Positions 41,300-44,894 of a DNA stretch of 44,894 nt are shown here, in pieces. Source of the stretch: Peptoniphilus_E sp964345555 (lineage in GTDB: Bacteria > Bacillota > Clostridia > Tissierellales > Peptoniphilaceae); the NCBI GenBank assembly GCA_964345555.1, contig CAYFRD010000010.1:1-44894 (forward strand). The letters are read 5' to 3'. Numbering within the stretch: the stretch's first letter is position 1; the number at the start of each line of letters is the position of its first letter. The notes under the pieces were generated by a model. The model was not told the DNA's origin. It was given only the letters and a program-made list of their open reading frames with translations, and made no database searches. Position numbers and translations under genes: made by a program.

Positions 41300-44200
41300 T
41301 TGAGCGAACATGAATTATTCCATTCCATAAAAATTGGATTAGCTTCACCGGAAAAAATAAGACAATGGTCATATGGAGAAGTAAAAAAACCGGAGACCAT
41401 AAATTACAGAACTCTTAAACCTGAAAAGGAAGGACTTTTCTGCGAAAAAATCTTCGGTCCCACAAAGGACTGGGAATGTAGTTGCGGAAAGTATAAAAGA
41501 GTCAGATACAAGGGTGTAGTTTGTGAAAAATGCGGAGTTGAAGTCACAAAATCGAAAGTAAGACGTGAGAGAATGGGTCACATCGAACTCGCAGCGCCCG
41601 TATCTCATATATGGTACTTCAAGGGAATCCCGTCAAGAATGGGCCTTGTGTTGGATATGAGCCCAAGAGTTCTTGAAAAAATTCTCTATTTCGCATCCTT
41701 TGTAGTAACACGTGTAGAACCCGGACAAACACCTTTATATGTAAAACAAATTTTATCAGAAGCGGAATACAGAGAATACAAAAGCGAATTCAAAGATAAA
41801 TTCGAAGCAAAGATGGGTGCGGAAGCAGTTAAAGATCTGCTGTTGCAAATAGATTTAAATGAAGAATCTAAGAATTTAACAGATGAATTGAAGGCTGCTA
41901 CAGGACAAAAGAAGATAAGAATTTCAAGAAGACTTGAAGTTATAGAAGCCTTTATAAAATCACACAACAAACCGGAATGGATGATACTGGATGCCATACC
42001 GGTAATTCCGCCGGATTTAAGACCGATGGTTCAATTAGACGGAGGCAGATTTGCCACATCCGACCTAAATGATCTATACAGAAGAATAATAAACAGAAAC
42101 AACAGACTTAAAAAATTACTTGACATCAATGCACCCGACATAATAGTGAGAAATGAAAAGAGAATGCTTCAGGAAGCAGTGGATGCCTTGATAGACAACG
42201 GCAGACGTGGAAGAGCTGTCACAGGACCCGTCAACAGACCTCTTAAATCTCTGTCGGAGATGCTCAAGGGTAAACAAGGTCGTTTCAGACAGAATCTCCT
42301 TGGAAAGCGTGTCGATTATTCAGGTCGTTCTGTAATAGTCGTAGGACCTGAACTTAAATTCTATCAATGCGGTCTGCCGAGAAATATGGCTCTTGAACTT
42401 TTCAAGCCCTTCGTAATGAGGGAACTTGTAGCAAGAGGTCATGCTCACAATATCAAATCCGCCAAGAGGTTAGTTGAAAGGGCGAAATCGGAAGTTTGGG
42501 ACGTATTGGAAGAAGTCATAAAAGACCATCCCGTTCTCTTAAACCGTGCCCCCACATTGCACAGACTGGGAATACAAGCCTTTGAACCTGTTCTTGTGGA
42601 AGGAAAGTCAATAAAACTTCATCCTCTTGCATGTACTGCCTACAACGCCGACTTTGACGGTGACCAAATGGCTGTCCATTTACCGCTTTCAACGGAAGCG
42701 CAAGCTGAAGCAAGACTGCTCATGCTTTCGACGAACAATATCTTGGCGCTCAAGGACGGAAAACCTATCACCACACCCACACAGGACATGGTACTGGGTT
42801 GTTACTACCTTACAGTAAGCAGAGATGAAAAGAATTTGAAAGGTGACGGCATGATATTCATGGACTTTGATGAATTGATGCATGCTTATTATTCCGACAA
42901 ACTTCACCTTCATGCAAAGGTGGGTATGAGAAGATATGCCGACGAAAATGACAAAACAGGCAAAATACTTTACTCAACAGCCGGAAGATTTATCATGAAC
43001 GACTTCATCCCACAAGATCTTGGATTTGTGGACAGAAGCAAGGATAAATATTCCCTTGAAATAGATCAAGTAATCGACAAGAAAATGTTGGGCAAAATAA
43101 TAGAAAAAACCTATAAAAAACACGGTAATATAGAAACCGCCAAGCTTCTTGACCACATAAAGGAAGCCGGTTACCACTATTCCACTATTGGAGCCATATC
43201 AATATCCATGTCCGACATACAAATACCAGACACCAAGCAGGAAATACTTGATAAAGCTCAAAAGGAAGTTGACAAGTACGAAAAGGCATTCCGTCGAGGA
43301 TTCATATCCGATGAAGAAAGATATGAAAAAGTTATAGAAATTTGGAACAACGCAACTGAAGAACTGACAGATGACGTAATAGCAGGTTTTGACAAGCTGA
43401 ACAACATCTATATAATGGCGGATTCAGGAGCCAGAGGTTCCAAGAACCAAATCAGACAGCTTGCAGGTATGCGTGGACTTATGGCATCTCCCTCGGGTAG
43501 AACCATAGAAGTTCCCATCACCTCCAACTTCCGTGAAGGATTGTCCGTACTTGAATTCTACATGTCTGCTCACGGTTCCAGAAAGGGACTTGCCGACACA
43601 GCTATCAGAACGGCGGACTCCGGATACTTGACCAGAAGACTTGTAGACGTTTCACAACAGGTAATCGTGAAGGAAGAGGACTGCGGCAGTGAAGAATATA
43701 TCACTGTTAAGGATTTTAGGGACGGAAATGAAATCATCGAAAAACTGAAAGATAGAATCGAAGGAAGATTTTCCGCAGAAGAAATAAAAGATCCTGCCAC
43801 GGGAGAAGTGTTGGTAGCGAAAAACGAACAAATAACAGATGAAGCAGCTGAAAAAATAGAAGAACTGGGAATAAAAGAAGTCAAAGTAAGATCCGTACTG
43901 AGTTGCAAGAGCAAGGACGGAGTATGTATTCACTGTTACGGACGAAATCTCGCCACAGGCAATGTGGTAGGTATTGGAGAAGCCGTAGGTGTAATTGCAG
44001 CTCAATCCATCGGAGAACCCGGCACACAGCTTACAATGAGAACATTCCATACAGGCGGAGTAGCATCTGCAGCCGACATCACACAAGGTCTTCCTCGTGT
44101 AGAAGAACTCTTTGAAGTCAGAAAGCCCAAGGGACTTGCAGTAATTGCAGAAATAGACGGAACTGCAACCATAAAAGAACAAAATAATAAGAGAGAAGTA

Positions 44201-44887
44201 TTAATAACAAATGAAAATGGAGAAAGCGACACCTATAACATAGTCTACGGTTCAAGACTTAAAGTCAAAGAAGGAGATTATGTAGAAAAAGGTCAAGAAT
44301 TGACTCAAGGTTCCATATATCCCCAAGATCTACTTCGTGTAAAAGGCGTAAAAGGAGTACAGGAATACATCGTCAAGGAAGTCCAAAGAGTATACAGACT
44401 GCAAGGGGTAGACATAAATGACAAACACATCGAGATAATAGTAAGACAAATGCTCTCTAAATTCAAAATTTTGGACTCGGGAGATACTACATTCCTGCCA
44501 GGTTCATTGGTAGATGCCTATGAATTGGAACAAAAGAATAAAGAAATGGAAGAAAAAGGTTTGAATCCGGCAGAGGGCGAACAAGCATTGCTGGGAATTA
44601 CAAAAGCATCCCTTGCCACGGACTCTTTCCTGTCTGCGGCATCCTTCCAAGAAACCACGAGAGTTCTGACAGATGCGGCAATAAAAGGCAAAGAAGACTT
44701 GCTTACAGGACTGAAGGAAAATATAATAATAGGACAGTTGATACCTGCAGGTACAGGAGCGAGAAACAACAGAAAAGTACAATTGTCAATAAGTGATAAA
44801 TTAAAAGAAGACTACAGACTTCTTGAAAATACAGAGAGAATAACCTTGGACGATATAAAAGAAGAAAAACCTGTAGCAGCGGAATAA
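41300..44887 (+). CDS. rpoC: RNA polymerase beta' subunit
   Basis: This 1195-residue beta' subunit is complete. The N-terminal zinc site is CSCGKYKRVRYKGVVCEKCG (about residues 59-80). The catalytic Mg-binding NADFDGDQM lies at about 449-457. The second zinc site and trigger-loop region contain CKSKDGVCIHCYG and QSIGEPGTQLTMRTFHTGG (near 868-920). It starts with TTG, with AGAAAGGAGAG upstream and no better ATG nearby. It lies 28 bases behind rpoB and is cotranscribed with it. Confidence 0.96.
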   Translation: MSEHELFHSIKIGLASPEKIRQWSYGEVKKPETINYRTLKPEKEGLFCEKIFGPTKDWECSCGKYKRVRYKGVVCEKCGVEVTKSKVRRERMGHIELAAPVSHIWYFKGIPSRMGLVLDMSPRVLEKILYFASFVVTRVEPGQTPLYVKQILSEAEYREYKSEFKDKFEAKMGAEAVKDLLLQIDLNEESKNLTDELKAATGQKKIRISRRLEVIEAFIKSHNKPEWMILDAIPVIPPDLRPMVQLDGGRFATSDLNDLYRRIINRNNRLKKLLDINAPDIIVRNEKRMLQEAVDALIDNGRRGRAVTGPVNRPLKSLSEMLKGKQGRFRQNLLGKRVDYSGRSVIVVGPELKFYQCGLPRNMALELFKPFVMRELVARGHAHNIKSAKRLVERAKSEVWDVLEEVIKDHPVLLNRAPTLHRLGIQAFEPVLVEGKSIKLHPLACTAYNADFDGDQMAVHLPLSTEAQAEARLLMLSTNNILALKDGKPITTPTQDMVLGCYYLTVSRDEKNLKGDGMIFMDFDELMHAYYSDKLHLHAKVGMRRYADENDKTGKILYSTAGRFIMNDFIPQDLGFVDRSKDKYSLEIDQVIDKKMLGKIIEKTYKKHGNIETAKLLDHIKEAGYHYSTIGAISISMSDIQIPDTKQEILDKAQKEVDKYEKAFRRGFISDEERYEKVIEIWNNATEELTDDVIAGFDKLNNIYIMADSGARGSKNQIRQLAGMRGLMASPSGRTIEVPITSNFREGLSVLEFYMSAHGSRKGLADTAIRTADSGYLTRRLVDVSQQVIVKEEDCGSEEYITVKDFRDGNEIIEKLKDRIEGRFSAEEIKDPATGEVLVAKNEQITDEAAEKIEELGIKEVKVRSVLSCKSKDGVCIHCYGRNLATGNVVGIGEAVGVIAAQSIGEPGTQLTMRTFHTGGVASAADITQGLPRVEELFEVRKPKGLAVIAEIDGTATIKEQNNKREVLITNENGESDTYNIVYGSRLKVKEGDYVEKGQELTQGSIYPQDLLRVKGVKGVQEYIVKEVQRVYRLQGVDINDKHIEIIVRQMLSKFKILDSGDTTFLPGSLVDAYELEQKNKEMEEKGLNPAEGEQALLGITKASLATDSFLSAASFQETTRVLTDAAIKGKEDLLTGLKENIIIGQLIPAGTGARNNRKVQLSISDKLKEDYRLLENTERITLDDIKEEKPVAAE

Positions 44888-44894
44888 AATGAAA

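Noticed and set aside
43652..44182. A 176-codon open frame antisense to rpoC
   Set aside because: It mirrors a conserved coding region, is rich in Cys/Tyr/Phe as expected for a shadow frame, has no ribosome site and matches no known family pattern.
1..44894. CRISPR array, tRNA, rRNA, prophage, complete insertion sequence or replication origin
   Set aside because: No spaced direct repeats, cloverleaf-like sequences, phage genes, intact transposases or DnaA-box clusters were seen by eye. A tRNAscan and an IS search would be needed to exclude them formally.

Overview
The window is about 45 kb of low-GC, AT-rich, Gram-positive-type chromosome. Gene content (CggR-led glycolytic operon, GatCAB, PcrA-LigA, SLH-domain proteins, ECF-type ThiT, Pta), AGA-dominated arginine codons and strong AGGAGG ribosome binding sites point to an anaerobic Firmicute. 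My best guess is Tissierellia/Peptoniphilaceae, but no rRNA is present to settle it. The only assembly flaw visible is a run of ten Ns inside rpoB, which marks a draft scaffold.

Layout, left to right. (1) A YjiH-type membrane protein and a stand-alone gltX. (2) A complete lower-glycolysis operon, cggR-gap-pgk-tpiA-gpmI-eno, followed by a SixA-like phosphatase and a PaaI-like thioesterase. (3) A short membrane-anchored unknown protein, divergent from an SLH-domain exported protein. (4) An information-processing operon, tcdA-pcrA-ligA-gatC-gatA-gatB. (5) An arsenic-type module: arsR, DUF318-type permease, small CxxC thioredoxin-like protein and arsC. (6) A second SLH protein (minus strand), a metallo-beta-lactamase-fold hydrolase and pta. 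(7) A minus-strand accessory stretch: a lipoprotein, a short-chain dehydrogenase broken by an in-frame stop, a TPP-riboswitch-controlled thiT, and a large SARP/BTAD-ATPase-TPR regulator. (8) Divergent from the regulator, an Na+/H+-antiporter-family transporter and histidine ammonia-lyase (hutH). (9) A YitT-family membrane protein. (10) rpoB and rpoC, with their own promoter and no rplJ/rplL in front.

How the parts fit. CggR heads the triose-phosphate genes, as in Bacillus. GltX and GatCAB together would supply Gln-tRNA and/or Asn-tRNA by the indirect route, because no GlnRS or AsnRS is seen here. ArsC would reduce arsenate and the permease would export the product under ArsR control. The transporter plus HutH would import and deaminate histidine. 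The divergent STAND-like regulator is the natural candidate controller, because no HutP or HutC is present.

Most of the window is ordinary housekeeping DNA. The points I consider most worth following are: (a) the operon GAPDH lacks all three residues associated with NAD+ specificity; (b) the SARP-ATPase regulator, divergent from a minimal transporter-hutH pair, with spaced direct repeats in the shared promoter region; (c) the TPP riboswitch whose promoter overlaps the upstream gene's stop codon and whose 3' edge can pair with the thiT ribosome binding site; (d) the single-stop SDR pseudogene; (e) several perfect inverted repeats in intergenic regions. I did not find a clear wholly new multi-gene system.
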